Shown here in pieces: positions 21,468 to 30,685 of a DNA stretch of 43,691 nucleotides. The stretch is from NCBI GenBank assembly GCA_018058095.1, contig JAGPCO010000059.1:1-43691 (forward strand), read 5' to 3'. A program made the translations under genes and the position numbers. The notes beneath the pieces are model-generated. The model made no database searches and had not been told where the DNA came from. It was given only the letters and a program-made list of their open reading frames with translations. Source of the stretch: Kofleriaceae bacterium. Its GTDB lineage: Bacteria > Myxococcota_A > Polyangia > Haliangiales > Haliangiaceae. How positions within the stretch are numbered: position 1 is the first letter of the stretch; every line of letters starts with the position of its first letter.

Positions 21468-24107
21468 TCAGGAGGCGATGATGTCGCTGTCGTCGACCTC
21501 GTCGACCCCATCGTCACCGGGCTCGTCGTCGGCGATGAGGTCCGACTCGTCGAGCAGCTCCATCGGCTCGGACGTGTCCATCGCCGCCAGCTCGGCCTGG
21601 GCCAGCTCCGGCTGATCACGCTCGAGCGCCTCGAAGAAGCGGCGCGAGAAGGCGCGGTTGACCGTGACCTCGCGCCCGGGCGAGCTGCCCCCGGCCGAGC
21701 GGCGGACCCGGACCTCGTCGCGCGCCGCCGACGACAGCAGCTCGAGCGCGTTGGCGGCGACCGGGGCCACCACGCTCGCCCCGGCCGCCATGGCCTCGAC
21801 CGCCGGGCGCCCGCCGCGCACGGCGACGTGGGCCATCGCCCACGCCACCCGCTCGCGTGCGCTGGCGGTGGCGCGGTCGCCCATCCGCCCGAGCTGGGTC
21901 GCCAGCGGCATGAGCGCGCTCGGCCCGACCTGGCCGACCGCCCGGGCGACCTCGCGCCAGATCTCGGTCGGCTCGCTCAGGAGGAGGTCGATGACCGCCT
22001 CGGTCCCGGCCTCGTTGCGCAGCATGGCCAGGGCCAGCGCGCAGCCGTGGCGCAGGTACGCCTTCGAGCTGGCCAGGCCCTCCATCAGCACCGGCGTCGC
22101 CGGCGCGCCGAAGCGGACCATCATGCCCAGGACCCGGACCGCCTCGGCCCGGCTCATCTTGCGCACCGCGGCCATGACCGGGCCGAGCGCGCGCGCGTCG
22201 GCCCGCTCGCACAGCGCGATGGCCGCGTCGAGGCGCTCGGTCCGGCCCTCGAGCCGGGCCAGCAGCTCCTCGATCGGGCGCGCCTTGGCCGCCTCGGCCG
22301 CACGCGCCGCGTCGGCGGTGGCCGGCCGCCCGGCGATCCGCTCGGGCCGCTCGATCGTGCCGGCCGCCGACGGCGCGTCGGCGCTGACCACCGGCCGCGT
22401 CCGCGCCGACGGGGCGTCGACCCCGAGCGCGCGCGCCTCCTCGCGCAGCTCGCCCAGGTTGTCGTCGGCGGCGTCGCCGTCGAGGTCGAACCACGCCTGG
22501 TCGCGCGCCGCCTCGAACCCGGCCAGCAGGCGGGTGATGAGGTCGCGGCGCGACCGCGCCATGCCCTCCGACACCGCGACCTGGGCCAGCTCGGGCCCGA
22601 GCCACAGCCCCATCTCGACCGCGCGCGCCACCACCTGCCGGCGCAGCGCGCGCCAGCGCACCAGCGGGTACCCGCGCACACACACCAGGTAGTCCTCGCG
22701 CATCGGCCTGGCGTAGCGCCGGGCGCACGCCAGGGCGCGGCGGACCTGGCTGGTGGTGTCGAGCTGGCTGAGCTTGTCGTCGCGGAACTCGCCGGCGTCG
22801 TCGTGACCGAGCCCGAGCACGTCGGCCCCCGGCGCGCGCAGGGCGGCGCGCGCCGCCGGCGCCGACGGCGGCGCCCCACCCTCGGCGTGCAACGTGCGCA
22901 GGTGGTCCTCGGCGGCGCGCAGCAGGTAGCTGACGTTGTCGGCCAGCGGCGCGGTCAGGCGGACCCGGCGCACGCATCCGGCCCCGACCACGAGGTCGAC
23001 GACCAGCACGAAGTCACGCGCCAGCGCGGCCAGCGCGGCCCGGTCCGGCTCGGCGGCGACGTCGAGGCCGAGCAGGACGCAGCTGGCCAGCTCGCCGACC
23101 CGGATGGCCGCCGGCGGGGCCAGGGCCAGCACGATCAGCGGGTAGCTGCCATGCCGCCACAACGTGAGGTGGACGTCGACCGCGCCGCGCACGAGCGGGC
23201 TGTCCGCGCCCGCGCCGAGCCGGTCGAGGCGCACCGCCAGCTGGACCACCCCCCCATCGATGGTGAAGGCCCAGTCGGCGTCCGCGGAGAGGCCGCGCCC
23301 GGGCGCGCCGGCGTCGATCGCGCGGTCGTCCCAGGTCGTGGTGACCGGGTCGGCCCCGGCCGGCAGCGTGATCATCGGGATCGAGACGCCGACCACGGTC
23401 GGCTCGGCCAGCGCGATCGGGTTGGTCACCTCCTCGAAGTCGGCGCTGACCGGCACCGCCGCGCCGCTCCGGCTGACCGCGGCGGGTTCGGCCGTGGCGG
23501 CCGCCGGCGCGACGGGCGCCGGCGCGACGGCCAGGGCGCGCTCGCGTCGCTCCAGCTCGGCGGCCCGGGCGTCGAGCATCCGGGCCCGCTCGTCGAGCTC
23601 ACCGGCCCGGCTCAGCCCGGCGCTGCGGGCGCGCTCGAGCTCGCGCCCCCACTCGGCCAGCTGCTGCGCCTCACCGGCGCGGCGGCGCGCGCGCTGCAGG
23701 CAGCGGTCGAGGTCGTCCGCCCCGAACGCGACCTCGACCTCGACGGCGTACCGCGGGATGGGCGCCGGATCGGCGGCCAGCGCCTGCAGGTGGGCGACGC
23801 GCACCTCGAGCTCGCGCTGGCGATCGGTCGCGGCCAGGACCAGCACCAGGAGGCCGGCGTCCGGGTCGTGATACAGGACCGGCGTCGTCACGGCGAGCAC
23901 GCGGCCGTCGGCCAGCGTGACCGTGTTGAGCTGACCGCGCCGCAGCGCCTCCCCCAGCTCCCGATCGGTCCGGGTGTTGACGGCGACCACCACCTCGACG
24001 GTGATGAGCGCGCCGTCGTGGTCGGTCACGTGCACGGGCTGGCGCCGGGTCTGACCGACGGCGCCCTGGTACGAGGCAGCTGGCTCCACAGGTGTCCCCC
24101 GAGACAT
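21468..24107 (-). CDS. Large HEAT-repeat protein, unknown function
   Basis: An 879-residue soluble protein. The N-terminus (HVTDHDGALITVEVVVAVNTRTDRELGEALRRG) and positions 60-170 are mixed alpha/beta; a coiled-coil stretch follows (ERARSAGLSRAGELDERARMLDARAAELERRERAL), then a beta-rich domain, then HEAT repeats at about 610-790 (LRHGCALALAMLRNEAGTEAVIDLLLSEPTEIWREVARAVGQVG). It ends in a strongly acidic tail. No signal peptide. Likely a scaffold. I chose the ATG at 24107 because TATGCC ends 6 nt upstream with TTCCGT 17 nt further; a frame to 24149 adds 14 residues. It is flanked by metallophosphoesterase and an unknown gene on the same strand. Confidence 0.72.
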   Translation of the reverse strand: MSRGTPVEPAASYQGAVGQTRRQPVHVTDHDGALITVEVVVAVNTRTDRELGEALRRGQLNTVTLADGRVLAVTTPVLYHDPDAGLLVLVLAATDRQRELEVRVAHLQALAADPAPIPRYAVEVEVAFGADDLDRCLQRARRRAGEAQQLAEWGRELERARSAGLSRAGELDERARMLDARAAELERRERALAVAPAPVAPAAATAEPAAVSRSGAAVPVSADFEEVTNPIALAEPTVVGVSIPMITLPAGADPVTTTWDDRAIDAGAPGRGLSADADWAFTIDGGVVQLAVRLDRLGAGADSPLVRGAVDVHLTLWRHGSYPLIVLALAPPAAIRVGELASCVLLGLDVAAEPDRAALAALARDFVLVVDLVVGAGCVRRVRLTAPLADNVSYLLRAAEDHLRTLHAEGGAPPSAPAARAALRAPGADVLGLGHDDAGEFRDDKLSQLDTTSQVRRALACARRYARPMREDYLVCVRGYPLVRWRALRRQVVARAVEMGLWLGPELAQVAVSEGMARSRRDLITRLLAGFEAARDQAWFDLDGDAADDNLGELREEARALGVDAPSARTRPVVSADAPSAAGTIERPERIAGRPATADAARAAEAAKARPIEELLARLEGRTERLDAAIALCERADARALGPVMAAVRKMSRAEAVRVLGMMVRFGAPATPVLMEGLASSKAYLRHGCALALAMLRNEAGTEAVIDLLLSEPTEIWREVARAVGQVGPSALMPLATQLGRMGDRATASARERVAWAMAHVAVRGGRPAVEAMAAGASVVAPVAANALELLSSAARDEVRVRRSAGGSSPGREVTVNRAFSRRFFEALERDQPELAQAELAAMDTSEPMELLDESDLIADDEPGDDGVDEVDDSDIIAS

Positions 24108-24113
24108 CGGCCA

Positions 24114-24142
24114 GGCATACCCCGGCTCGGGCGGGGACGGAA
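24114..24142 (-). promoter_or_regulatory. Predicted leaderless promoter of HEAT-repeat gene
   Basis: Reverse strand TTCCGT (24142-24137), 17-nt spacer, TATGCC (24119-24114), 6 nt to ATG at 24107. Closely matches the era promoter. Confidence 0.45.
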
Positions 24143-24191
24143 AGGCCATCCCGCCGCTTCGTGCGCCGGCCGCGGTCCGGCCGCGTGGACC

Positions 24192-24842
24192 CTAGTTGAC
24201 GCGGGGCTCGTCGCCGTCGTCGCCGGGTTCGTCGTCGGGCTCACGCTCGGGCTCGTCGGGGCCGGCGCCGTCGTCCCCGTCATCCACGCCCGGCACCTGC
24301 TCGCCCAGCAGCTGGGCCGCGACCGCGACCAGCACCTCGTGCACGTGCTCGACCGTGTCGAGCCGCCCGCACAGCGAGTAGTACTCCTGGGCCGTCACCT
24401 CGCCCATCCGCGCCAGCGCCTGCTGCAGGTGCGGCTTCATGCGCGACGGCGCGTCGAGCTCGCTGTCGGCCTCGGCCAGATCGCGCTGCATGATGGCCGC
24501 CAGCACGAACCCGGCCGGCGAGAAGTTCACGCCGGTCGGCAGCACCAGCCGCCAGTCGGACGCGCCCTGGTCGGCCGCCTCCCAGCGCCCGCCCAGCCGG
24601 CGCCGCACCACCTCGCCGAAGTACGCGCCAGCGGTGTGCGCGACCAGCTCGATCGCGGCCGGCTCGTCCTTGGGGATGCTGTGCAGGTAGTGGTCGAGCA
24701 CGGGCAACGTGTCGCTGTCGAACTCGAGCGTCAGGCCGAGCGCACGCGCCACGTACTCGACCGCGCGCGCCGCGTACTCGGCCACCGCGGCCGGCGCGGG
24801 CTCGGGCGCGGCGCTGATGCTGGTGGACCCGGACGCGGACAT
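24192..24842 (-). CDS. Conserved hypothetical protein with acidic tail
   Basis: A 216-residue cytoplasmic protein. After a Ser/Ala-rich start it is mostly alpha-helical: AARAVEYVARALGLTLEFDSDTLPVLDHYLHSI, then IELVAHTAGAYFGEVVRRRLGGRW, a pattern like the DUF3806 group (helix, GAYFGEV, GGRW), then VLPTGVNFSPAGFVLAAIMQRDL. It ends in an Asp/Glu/Pro tail (about 35 residues). Function unknown. The ATG at 24842 sits 7 nt after CACATT with TTGACC 17 nt upstream. A frame to 24902 adds 20 residues with no support. Confidence 0.65.
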   Translation of the reverse strand: MSASGSTSISAAPEPAPAAVAEYAARAVEYVARALGLTLEFDSDTLPVLDHYLHSIPKDEPAAIELVAHTAGAYFGEVVRRRLGGRWEAADQGASDWRLVLPTGVNFSPAGFVLAAIMQRDLAEADSELDAPSRMKPHLQQALARMGEVTAQEYYSLCGRLDTVEHVHEVLVAVAAQLLGEQVPGVDDGDDGAGPDEPEREPDDEPGDDGDEPRVN

Positions 24843-24849
24843 GGGCGCC

Positions 24850-24878
24850 AATGTGGGCCGGAATGCCGACCTGGTCAA
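24850..24878 (-). promoter_or_regulatory. Predicted leaderless promoter (TTGACC-N17-CACATT)
   Basis: Reverse strand TTGACC (24878-24873) and CACATT (24855-24850) with a 17-nt spacer; the ATG at 24842 follows after 7 nt. Confidence 0.5.
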
Positions 24879-24924
24879 GCCGGGCGCCGGCACCGGGCGC
24901 ACCCCGCCGGCGGCGCGGCCTCGA

Positions 24925-25899
24925 TCACGGCGCGGCCGCCAGCAGCTGCACCACCCGCACCGAGCCGTGCCGGGTCCGCACCTCGAGGGTGGCCGGGGCG
25001 GCGCCGGCCCACGCCACCTCGTGCGCGCCGGCGCTGACGGTCGCCCCCGGCAGATCGACGCCCTTACCGTGGGCGCGCACGCGCAGCCCGCCCGACGCCG
25101 CCAGCCGCACGTCGATCGAGCCCGACACCGACCGCACCCGCAGGCGAGCGCCGGGCAGCGCCTCGCCCTCGATCCGGATGTCGCCGTCGGTGGTGGTCAG
25201 CTCGAGCGCGCGGACCTGGACCCGCCGGGCCTCGATCGGCCCGCGATGCAGGGTCGCGGCCAGGCGGTCGGCCCGGATGTGATCGAGCGCGACCAGGCCG
25301 ACCAGGGCCGAGGCGTCGATGGCGCCGAACACCTCGGTGAAGCGGAGCGGCGCCTCGAGGGCGCGGGCGATGACCGGGCCCGACACGTTGCGCACCTCGA
25401 TCGCGCCGGTGCCGGCGTCGAGCTCGCCGCCTGCGTCCATGTTGGTCAGCACCAGGGTGCCGCGGTCGATGCGGGCGTCGATCCGGGCGGATCGCGGCGC
25501 CCGCACCACCAGGTCGATGCGGGCGCTGCCCCGGCGCAGCGGCGGGTCCTCGGGCCCGGCGTCGATGCTGGTCAGGAGCCGCATCGTGCCGTCGCCGGCC
25601 GGGATCAGCGACACGCGCAGGCGATCGAGGGTGGCCTCGTCAGGCGCGCGCTTGACCGCCGAGATGCTCAGGCCGGGGCCATCGTGGCCCTCGACCCGGA
25701 CGTCGCCGTGGGCGTTCTCGATCACCACGGCGCGGATCGCCTGCCCCGACGGCGCCACCTCGACCCGGCTGCGCTCGCTCACCGCCGGCGCCGGCGGCGC
25801 GGGCGGGCGACGCCGATCGGCCGGCTGCGCCGCCGCCGCCCCGGCCACGCCCAGCACGAGCAGACTGGCCAGCGCGCGCGCGCCCGCCCGGCCGGTCAC
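24925..25899 (-). CDS. Secreted DUF4097-like beta-strand repeat protein
   Basis: A 324-residue protein with a Sec signal peptide (ASLLVLGVAGAAAAQ). The mature part is a run of short strand repeats of the DUF4097/DUF2807 kind: VVIENAHGDVRVEGHDG, IDARIDRGTLVLTNMDAGGELDAGTGAIEVRNVSG, LTTTDGDIRIEGEALPG, LRVRSVSGSIDVRLAASGG, LEVRTRHGSVRVVQ. These form right-handed beta-helix-like solenoids of unknown role. Its GTG start overlaps the TGA of the anti-sigma factor (GTGA), so it is the third gene of a sigma/anti-sigma operon, which suggests it senses or carries an envelope signal. Confidence 0.82.
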   Translation of the reverse strand: MTGRAGARALASLLVLGVAGAAAAQPADRRRPPAPPAPAVSERSRVEVAPSGQAIRAVVIENAHGDVRVEGHDGPGLSISAVKRAPDEATLDRLRVSLIPAGDGTMRLLTSIDAGPEDPPLRRGSARIDLVVRAPRSARIDARIDRGTLVLTNMDAGGELDAGTGAIEVRNVSGPVIARALEAPLRFTEVFGAIDASALVGLVALDHIRADRLAATLHRGPIEARRVQVRALELTTTDGDIRIEGEALPGARLRVRSVSGSIDVRLAASGGLRVRAHGKGVDLPGATVSAGAHEVAWAGAAPATLEVRTRHGSVRVVQLLAAAP

Positions 25900-26606
25900 G
25901 GCGTCACCTCGGCCACCGCCGGCGCCAGCGCGGCGTCCTGCAGGAAGCTGATCACCGCCTGGTAGGCCCGGGCCCGGGCCCGGCCCGGGCTGGCCGCGGC
26001 GGCGGCCTGGCGCAGGGCGGCCAGGTCCCGCTCGAACTGGCTGGCCGGCCCGGCTGGCCAGCTGGCGCGATCGTCGGCCAGCAGCGTCAGCAGCTCGTCG
26101 ACCACGGCGCGGTAGCGGGCCTCGGCGTCGTCGCTCAGCTCACCACCCATCACCACCTCGGGCAGGCCGGGTCCCGGCGCCGGCCCGGGTTGACCGGCCG
26201 CGTCCTGGTCCACCGGCGCCGTGGCGCCGGCGACCGGCATCGACGTGGCCGGCTCCGTCGCGTGGTGGCGCGACCACGCCAGCAGCCCGAGCGCGACCGC
26301 GGTCGTCGCCAGCGCCGCCGGCACCACGTGCCGCCGCGCCGCCTGCCACCACAACCACCAGCGCCCGCGCGCGGCGTCGGCGTGCTCGCGCTGGGCCAGC
26401 TCGGCCTGGATCCCGGCCCACAAGGCGGCCGGCGGCTCGGGCCGGTCGAGCTCGGCCAGCCCGGCCACCACCGCGCGCTCACGCGCCAGCTCGTCGGCGC
26501 AGGCGGCGCAGGTGCGCAGGTGCCCGCGCACCGCCGAGGCGGCGCCGTCGGCCAGCTCGCCGTCGACGAGCGCGCTCAGGCGGGCCCGGGTGTCGGCGCA
26601 GGTCAC
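25896..26606 (-). CDS. Zinc-finger (zf-HC2/ZAS) membrane anti-sigma factor
   Basis: A 236-residue protein. The N-terminus has the anti-sigma zinc motif: Cys in VTCADTRARLSALVDGEL and HLRTCAACADEL (H-x3-C-x2-C). One membrane segment follows (VVPAALATTAVALGLLAW, about residues 95-112), and the rest is an outside Ala/Pro-rich helical domain. It would hold the ECF sigma factor encoded just upstream until a signal is sensed. The GTG start is inside the TGA of the sigma gene (GTGA overlap); the downstream gene also overlaps by GTGA. Confidence 0.9.
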   Translation of the reverse strand: MTCADTRARLSALVDGELADGAASAVRGHLRTCAACADELARERAVVAGLAELDRPEPPAALWAGIQAELAQREHADAARGRWWLWWQAARRHVVPAALATTAVALGLLAWSRHHATEPATSMPVAGATAPVDQDAAGQPGPAPGPGLPEVVMGGELSDDAEARYRAVVDELLTLLADDRASWPAGPASQFERDLAALRQAAAAASPGRARARAYQAVISFLQDAALAPAVAEVTP

Positions 26607-27280
26607 GCCCGCTCCTTCCGCTCGCGCCCGAGCTCGCCCAGCAGCTCGCGCATCTTGCCCCGGGCCTTGTGCAGCTGCGACTTGCAGGTGCCGACCCGGC
26701 AGTCGAGGATGGCGGCGCACTCCTCGTGCGACAGGCCCTCGACGTCGTGCAGGACGAGGATGGCGCGGTACCCGGCCGGCAGCGCGGCCAGCGCGGCCTC
26801 GACCCGCTGGGCCAGCGCCAGATCGCGCGGCCCGCGCTCGACCGCGGGCAGATCGGCCAGGACCTCGTCGCCGACCTCGCGCCGGCGGCCGCGCTTGGCC
26901 ACGTGCGACAGCGCCGTGTTGACCGCGAGGCGATAGACCCAGGTCGACAGCGCGCTGTCGCCGCGGAAGCCGCCCAGCCCGCGGTAGATCCGCACGAACG
27001 CGTCCTGGGTCGCCTCGTCGGCGTCGCTGGCCCCGACGATGCGGAACACCAGGCCGAACACCCGCCGGCGGTACTGGTGATAGAGCGCCTCGAGGGCCCG
27101 CGCGTCGCCGCGACGGCAGGCGGCGACCAGCTCGGCGTCGTCACGCACGATCAGGCGGGCCGGGACATCGAGGCGATCGAGGGGTTCAGCGCGGACCTGG
27201 GACACGGGCTCCTCATGAGTGGCGGACGGGGGCGAGTCGGCGCTTGGACCACGCCCCGGTCGCGTCGGTTGCCCGGGCAT
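26603..27280 (-). CDS. ECF-family RNA polymerase sigma factor
   Basis: A 225-residue sigma70-family protein with regions 2 and 4 only. Region 2: LVAACRRGDARALEALYHQYRRRVFGLVFRIVG, DADEATQDAFVRIYRGLGGFRGDSALSTWVYRLAVNTALSHVAKR. Region 4: AALAALPAGYRAILVLHDVEGLSHEECAAILDCRVGTCKSQLHKARGKMRELL. The N-terminal 40 residues are Pro-rich. The ATG at 27280 has TAAGAG ending 7 nt upstream; a GTG at the internal VSQVRAEPLD is an alternative. It heads a sigma/anti-sigma/DUF4097 operon and is divergent from a PfkB-like gene. Confidence 0.92.
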   Translation of the reverse strand: MPGQPTRPGRGPSADSPPSATHEEPVSQVRAEPLDRLDVPARLIVRDDAELVAACRRGDARALEALYHQYRRRVFGLVFRIVGASDADEATQDAFVRIYRGLGGFRGDSALSTWVYRLAVNTALSHVAKRGRRREVGDEVLADLPAVERGPRDLALAQRVEAALAALPAGYRAILVLHDVEGLSHEECAAILDCRVGTCKSQLHKARGKMRELLGELGRERKERA

Positions 27281-27287
27281 GGCCGGT

Positions 27288-27293
27288 CTCTTA
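27288..27293 (-). promoter_or_regulatory. -10 box (TAAGAG) of sigma factor operon
   Basis: TAAGAG on the reverse strand ends 7 nt before the ATG. No convincing -35. No certain ECF-type autoregulatory promoter was found. Confidence 0.3.
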
Positions 27294-27430
27294 CCACTGC
27301 CCTGCCTGGTGTGGTGGTGGATCGCGCCCGCTGGCCGCCCGTGCGGTTTCCAGCAGTAGGTTTGGCGTGCTCAGCCTTTCTCTGACCGCAACTGCTCGAA
27401 TTCGCCCCGGGATCTCCGGATGCGCCGTGT

Positions 27431-27436
27431 TACCGT
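27431..27436 (+). promoter_or_regulatory. Possible -10 box (TACCGT) of PfkB-like gene
   Basis: TACCGT ends 10 nt before the ATG at 27447. If used, the ATG at 27420 is not the start. Confidence 0.3.
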
Positions 27437-27446
27437 GCGGCGTCGG

Positions 27447-28343
27447 ATGGTTGCTGACCGGCCGTTAGTCCTCGGGGTTGGGCGCCTTGGAGTATCCATC
27501 TCCGGGTTGCTCCCCAATTTGCCGATCGACGAGCAGCCCACCCCGCTGGCGGCCTGGACCACGACCCCCAGCCCCGGGGTGGCGGTCGCGGTGCGGGCGG
27601 CGGTCACCCTCGGCTGCCGTGGCCGGCTGGCCGGATCGGCCGGCGCCGACGCCTGCGGCCGCGAGGCACGATCCGCGATCCAGGCCGCCGGGATCGACGT
27701 CGAGCACGTCCGCCCGGACGGCGTCTCACCCCAGGAGATCGACCTCATCGCCGCCGACGGCCGCCGCGCCTTGCGGTTCGCCGGCGACGCCGGCCCACCC
27801 CAGCTCGACGCCGAGCCGATCCTGCGCGGGGTCCGCGCCGTCCTGCTCGATGGCACCGCGCCGACCCAGGCCATCCTCGTCGCCGAGCGCGCCCGCGCCA
27901 GCCGCATCCCGGTGATCACCCAGGCCAGCGACGTGTGCGAGGGGCTGGGCGACCTGATCGCGCTGTCCGACGTGCTGATCGTGTCCGAGCGCGCGGTGTC
28001 CGAGCTGGCCCCGCGTGGGGAGCTGGTCGATGCCCTGGCCGAGCTGGTGGCGATGGGCGCGCGAGCGGTGGTCATCACCCGCGGCGACGTCGGGGTGATC
28101 GGCCGCCACGCCGGCCAGGTCGTCGAGTGCCCGGCCTTCCCGGTCGAGCCGCTCGACGCCGCCGGGGCCGGCGCGGTCTTCCACGGCGCGTTCGCGGCCG
28201 CCCTGCTGTCGGCCCTGCCGTTCGCGCAGTGCCTCGAGCTGGGCGCCGCCGCCGCCGCCCTGTCGTGTCGTGCCCTCGGCGCGTGGGAGGGTGTGCCAGC
28301 GCGCGACGTCGTGCTGGCGCTGGCCAGGACCCGTCGCGCCTGA
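27447..28343 (+). CDS. PfkB-like sugar kinase family protein lacking the usual catalytic Asp
   Basis: A 298-residue protein of the ribokinase/PfkB fold: [14 protein letters not shown] at the start, [38 protein letters not shown], and the PfkB signature 2 region [18 protein letters not shown] from residue 237. In active family members this reads D-T-x-G-A-G-D, the last Asp being the catalytic base; here it is Ala243. It may be an inactive, binding-only or diverged member. I chose the ATG at 27447 from the -10 box and because the fold starts right after it; an in-frame ATG at 27420 adds nine residues. It is divergent from the ECF sigma gene. Confidence 0.8.
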   Translation: MVADRPLVLGVGRLGVSISGLLPNLPIDEQPTPLAAWTTTPSPGVAVAVRAAVTLGCRGRLAGSAGADACGREARSAIQAAGIDVEHVRPDGVSPQEIDLIAADGRRALRFAGDAGPPQLDAEPILRGVRAVLLDGTAPTQAILVAERARASRIPVITQASDVCEGLGDLIALSDVLIVSERAVSELAPRGELVDALAELVAMGARAVVITRGDVGVIGRHAGQVVECPAFPVEPLDAAGAGAVFHGAFAAALLSALPFAQCLELGAAAAALSCRALGAWEGVPARDVVLALARTRRA

Positions 28344-28408
28344 TCACCCTCGCGCGGGACCGGAGCGATCCCGGCGTGGCGCCGCCGCGCCCCCCGCGCG
28401 AGCCAGGG

Positions 28409-28414
28409 TAGAGT
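28409..28414 (+). promoter_or_regulatory. -10 box (TAGAGT) of sulfatase-like gene
   Basis: TAGAGT ends 9 nt before the ATG at 28424; the GGGTAGAG there could instead be read as a weak ribosome site. Confidence 0.3.
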
Positions 28415-28423
28415 GCCGCCGCC

Positions 28424-30685
28424 ATGACCGCGGCGCCCACCCCGTATCGCTCCTCGCTCCGCCGCGGCGTCGGCGCCGGCCTCACCGCCGGCCTGACCTT
28501 GGCCGTGCTCGATCTCGCGCAGGGCGCGGCCGGCGCGTTGCTGGTGGTGCTCGGCCTGTGGCTGGCCGCCGGGCTGGTCGTCGGCCTCGGGCTGGGCGTG
28601 CTCGCCGGCGCCGCCGGCGCGACCTGGGGCGCCGACGCCCTGGCCCGGGCCCGGGCCAGGCTCGTCGCCGAGCCGGCGCTCGACCGCGCCGTCGCCGGCG
28701 CGCTGCTGGCCGGGGCCGCCCTGGTCGGGGTGTTCATCGTCGCCGTCAGCCGGCTCGCGGTGCCGATGCTGTCGGTGCAGCGGCAGGCGGTCGGCGCGCT
28801 CTTGCTCGGCGTGCTGCTGGTCGGCGTCCTGGTGATGCTGGCGCTGGTCGGGCTGATCGTCTTCCGCGCGACCCGGCGCCTGGCCGCCCTGATCCCGGTG
28901 CTCGGCCCGTGGCCGCGGACCTGGCTGCTGGCCATCGCCGCCGGGCTCGGCCTGCCCGCGCTCGGCCTGCTGTTCGTGTTCACCCGGCTCGACTGGCGCG
29001 TGCTCGGGCTGGGCTCCCTGCTCACCCTGGCCGCGCTCCCCGTGCTGGCCACGGTGTTCATGCGCCTGGCCGGTGGGCGCGCCGGGGCCGGGCTGGCCCG
29101 CCTGACCCACCAGACCCGCACCGGCCTGGTCGGCGCCGGCGCCCTGGCCGCGGTGGTGCTGCCGACCGTGGCCCTGCGCGGGCAGCCCAGCCGCGCGGTG
29201 CAGATCGCCGCGACCGATCACTCCCTCATCGGCGCCCGCGTCATCCCGCGCCTGCGCGTGCTGTTCGACGGCGACGGCGACGGCTACTCCAACTTCTTCG
29301 GGGTGGCCGACTGCGACGACGGCAACCGCGCGGTCAACCCGGGCGCGGACGAGATCCCAGGCAACGGCATCGACGACAACTGCGAGGGCGGCGATCGCGC
29401 GGTACGCGCCGGCACCGATCCCGCGCCGGCGCCGGTCGACGCCGCCCCGGCGACCCGGGCCATCGCGTTCGACGGCAACGTGCTGTTCGTGATGATCGAC
29501 ACCCTGCGCGCCGACCGGCTCGGCGTGGCCGGCTACCAGCGCGCCGGCAAGTCGCTGACGCCGACCCTCGACGCGCTGGCGGCGCGCTCGACCTACTTCA
29601 CCCGCGCCTACGCGCAGGCGCCCAACACCCCGCGCTCGCTGCCGACCCTGCTGGGGGGGCGCTACCCGTCGCAGATCGCCGTCGACACCAGCCTCAACAA
29701 GAACTACCCGACGGTGACCGAGGACAACGTCCTGCTGTTCGAGGTGCTCGGCCCGGCCGGGCTGCACACCGTCGGCGTGACCAGCCACTTCTACTTCTGT
29801 GACGAGGAGCGCCAGCCCGGCCTGTGTGCTGGCTTCAAGAAGCCCAAGCGCTCCAACATCGCCCAGGGCGCCGCGGTCTGGGACAACAGCGGCGTGGTCG
29901 ACGTCGAGCCGTCGAACAAGGACATCTCGGCCCCGCGCCTGGTCGAGCGGGCGACCCGCACCCTCGAGGAGCTGGCCGGCAAGAAGCAGCGCTTCGCCAT
30001 GTTCCTGCACCTGGCCGAACCGCACTCGAGCTACATGGAGCACGCCGAGTTCCCGCTGCCCGGCGGGGCCGGCCTGGCCGAGAAGTACGACTACGAGATC
30101 GCGTTCGTCGACCGCCGCCTCGGCGAGCTGCTGGCCGGGCTCGATCGGCTCGGCCTGACCGGCTCGACCATGGTGGTCGTGGTGGCCGATCACGGCGAGG
30201 CGTTCGGCGATCACACCTTCGCCGGGCAGAAGATGTTCTTCCACGGCCAGACCCTGTACGAGGAGCTCATCCGCGTGCCCCTGCTGATCCACGTCCCGGG
30301 CGTGGCGCCGGGCCGCTTCGACGGCGTGGTGCAGACCGTGGACGTGTCGCCGACGATCGTCGACGTGCTCGGCCTGCCCCGGCCGCCGAGCTGGACCGGG
30401 CGCAGCCTGGTCCCGGCCCTGCTCGGGCGCGAGCTGGCGCCGGCCCCGGCCTACGCCGAGCTGCTTCCGTCGCCGTCGTGGGATCACAAGGCGCGCGCGA
30501 TGATCTCGGCCGCCGGCGCGTGGAAGCTGTTCTATCGCATCAGCGATCGCCGCTACGAGCTGTACGACCTCGCGGCCGACCCGACCGAGCAGAAGGACCT
30601 GTTCGAGGCGCGACCGGAGGTGGCCGGGCCGATGAGCAAGCAGCTGGTCGAGTGGATGGAGACCGAGCTGAGCGGGGCGCCGTGA
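28424..30685 (+). CDS. Membrane-anchored sulfatase-like hydrolase/transferase with MopE metal-binding motif
   Basis: A 753-residue protein. Residues 15-260 hold about six membrane segments. Residues 282-315 carry a MopE-type motif ([31 protein letters not shown]). A sulfatase/alkaline phosphatase domain follows from 352: [16 protein letters not shown] with metal ligand Asp359, the nucleophile position as Thr402 (PNTPRSL) where true sulfatases have Cys or Ser, [14 protein letters not shown] and [16 protein letters not shown]. Thr at this site is typical of phosphoethanolamine or phosphoglycerol transferases, so an envelope phospho-transfer role is possible. The catalytic part would be periplasmic. 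Its TGA overlaps the GTG of the Nudix gene. Confidence 0.83.
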   Translation: MTAAPTPYRSSLRRGVGAGLTAGLTLAVLDLAQGAAGALLVVLGLWLAAGLVVGLGLGVLAGAAGATWGADALARARARLVAEPALDRAVAGALLAGAALVGVFIVAVSRLAVPMLSVQRQAVGALLLGVLLVGVLVMLALVGLIVFRATRRLAALIPVLGPWPRTWLLAIAAGLGLPALGLLFVFTRLDWRVLGLGSLLTLAALPVLATVFMRLAGGRAGAGLARLTHQTRTGLVGAGALAAVVLPTVALRGQPSRAVQIAATDHSLIGARVIPRLRVLFDGDGDGYSNFFGVADCDDGNRAVNPGADEIPGNGIDDNCEGGDRAVRAGTDPAPAPVDAAPATRAIAFDGNVLFVMIDTLRADRLGVAGYQRAGKSLTPTLDALAARSTYFTRAYAQAPNTPRSLPTLLGGRYPSQIAVDTSLNKNYPTVTEDNVLLFEVLGPAGLHTVGVTSHFYFCDEERQPGLCAGFKKPKRSNIAQGAAVWDNSGVVDVEPSNKDISAPRLVERATRTLEELAGKKQRFAMFLHLAEPHSSYMEHAEFPLPGGAGLAEKYDYEIAFVDRRLGELLAGLDRLGLTGSTMVVVVADHGEAFGDHTFAGQKMFFHGQTLYEELIRVPLLIHVPGVAPGRFDGVVQTVDVSPTIVDVLGLPRPPSWTGRSLVPALLGRELAPAPAYAELLPSPSWDHKARAMISAAGAWKLFYRISDRRYELYDLAADPTEQKDLFEARPEVAGPMSKQLVEWMETELSGAP

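Noticed and set aside
27371-30487. Minus-strand frame of 1038 codons
   Set aside because: Antisense to the PfkB-like and sulfatase-like genes.
28424-30685. True formylglycine sulfatase
   Set aside because: The nucleophile position is Thr, not Cys/Ser in a CxPxR motif.
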